DNA from: Pictodentalium vernedei
Taxonomy: Eukaryota; Mollusca; Scaphopoda; Dentaliida; Dentaliidae
Direction of reading: 5' to 3'
Assembly (NCBI GenBank): GCA_031216915.1
Contig: CM062288.1
Span: forward strand, 182,678,596 to 182,742,595
DNA: 64,000 nucleotides
The notes below the pieces were generated by a model, which did not search any database, was not told the origin of the DNA, and saw nothing but the letters and a program-made list of their open reading frames with translations. Shown one piece after another: positions 63,175-64,000 of the stretch (its first letter is position 1; every line of letters begins with the position of its first letter). The translations under genes were made by a program, and so were the position numbers.

Positions 63175-64000
63175 GAGGTCGAGAACGGATAGATATGGGC
63201 GTGGCGTAGCACAGTATTACAGAGACTATTAGTAAATGGACATAGCGATATTGCTGCCTTGAATGGGAAGCAACATTTTGTTTCAGTCGTTAAAATAGGA
63301 GATCATCATTCTACATATTTGATCACGTGATGGAGATGGGGTGACACACGTCATCTTTGTTTCCAAAACAAATCACACATGGAATATTAGACTGGCAGAA
63401 TCGTTGTTAGAAAATGGCGAGCATTAACTCGACTCAACATTAAGTAAATAGATATTGATATATTACGTGCTTGATCATTTGTGTGAAAATTAGCAAGTAT
63501 CAATTTTAATATTATTAATAATATGGTAAGTCCGAATTGAAAACGAAGATTTAGGTCAAGGACTCATTGAAATGTGACTGCGTAAAGTTTGAATCGAGTT
63601 GCGTATCTTCGTTGCTTTGCAAAGCGAAACTGAGCTACTATTGTGAAAGTTCAACATTTCAAATATGTTGATATAAATAAAGTACTGCCAATACCAGTGG
63701 CATAGGTGATTGCACATAGTCGAGTTAAAATGAGTTAGATATGAAGCGATTGACGGCAACCACCATCGTTGGCTCACTATTTCGCTCCACGCGTGTTTGT
63801 TGTTTTGGAAACAAATGTGACATGTGCCCATCCTCAAGATACATAAAACATGCTGATAAAGTCTATTCAAAAGTCCTGACAATCCCGCCCTTAGCTCGGA
63901 ATGAATGCTAAGATTAGTGACAAGAATAAACTCAGCTCAACCACCCCCTAAAAATAGTAAAAAAGAAAAACAGATATAAATTTTTTGAAACTCACGTTAA
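63175..64000. other. Unassigned right end of window
   Basis: No gene, RNA or repeat recognised. Confidence 0.4.

Overview
The window is nuclear DNA from a eukaryote, almost certainly an invertebrate animal. It is AT-rich and gene-poor, full of MITE-type hairpins, and carries LINEs of the CR1/L2/Jockey kind, Tc1 elements, Gypsy elements and an animal-type Polinton (Maverick/adintovirus). One intronless GT31 glycosyltransferase is the only clearly intact cellular gene. A marine lophotrochozoan such as a mollusc fits this mix, but nothing here proves the taxon. There is no sign of bacterial organisation, CRISPR or rRNA.

Layout. 1-8.3 kb: a TSD-flanked retroelement fragment, a broken Tc1 transposase on the minus strand, an element bounded by inverted arrays of a short tandem repeat (2.5-5.3 kb), and 150-bp and 311-bp tandem duplications. 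8.4-12.3 kb: a nearly full-length but frameshifted LINE whose ORF2 opens with a 2A-like motif. 12.5-21 kb: three more elements with inverted short-tandem arrays, a Tc1 element split by a 1.3-kb insertion (16.2-19.3 kb) and hAT-like MITEs. 21.6-24.7 kb: an eroded minus-strand LINE with SGNH and endonuclease remnants. 25.0-26.4 kb: a third Tc1 with TA target duplication. 27.3-38.0 kb: a Polinton/adintovirus remnant, all on the minus strand, with recognisable membrane protein, fiber-like, integrase, zinc ribbon-PLA2, protease, core protein, major capsid, small basic protein, penton, coiled-coil, ATPase, VLTF3-like and truncated PolB genes. Nearly all of these are broken.

38.4-43 kb: hAT-like, piggyBac-like and other MITEs, and a tRNA-like SINE head cut by a MITE. 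43.7-44.8 kb: the GT31 gene. 46.1-54.4 kb: a stack of nested insertions. A Gypsy pol remnant was hit by a TTAA-flanked palindromic MITE and by a hAT-like MITE that itself contains a copy of the same palindromic family. That hAT MITE was then split by a 6.6-kb LTR element encoding only gag-protease. 54.5-64 kb: more hairpin MITEs, a LINE reverse-transcriptase fragment, one candidate cysteine-rich exon, and long stretches with nothing recognisable.

The strongest themes are four. A palindromic piggyBac-like MITE family has at least twelve copies. Several unrelated elements share the foldback plan of inverted ~15-bp tandem arrays. The Polinton is decayed but very complete, with a VLTF3-like gene and a possible PLA2-integrase run-on. 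Exact target-site duplications allow insertions to be dated relative to one another.
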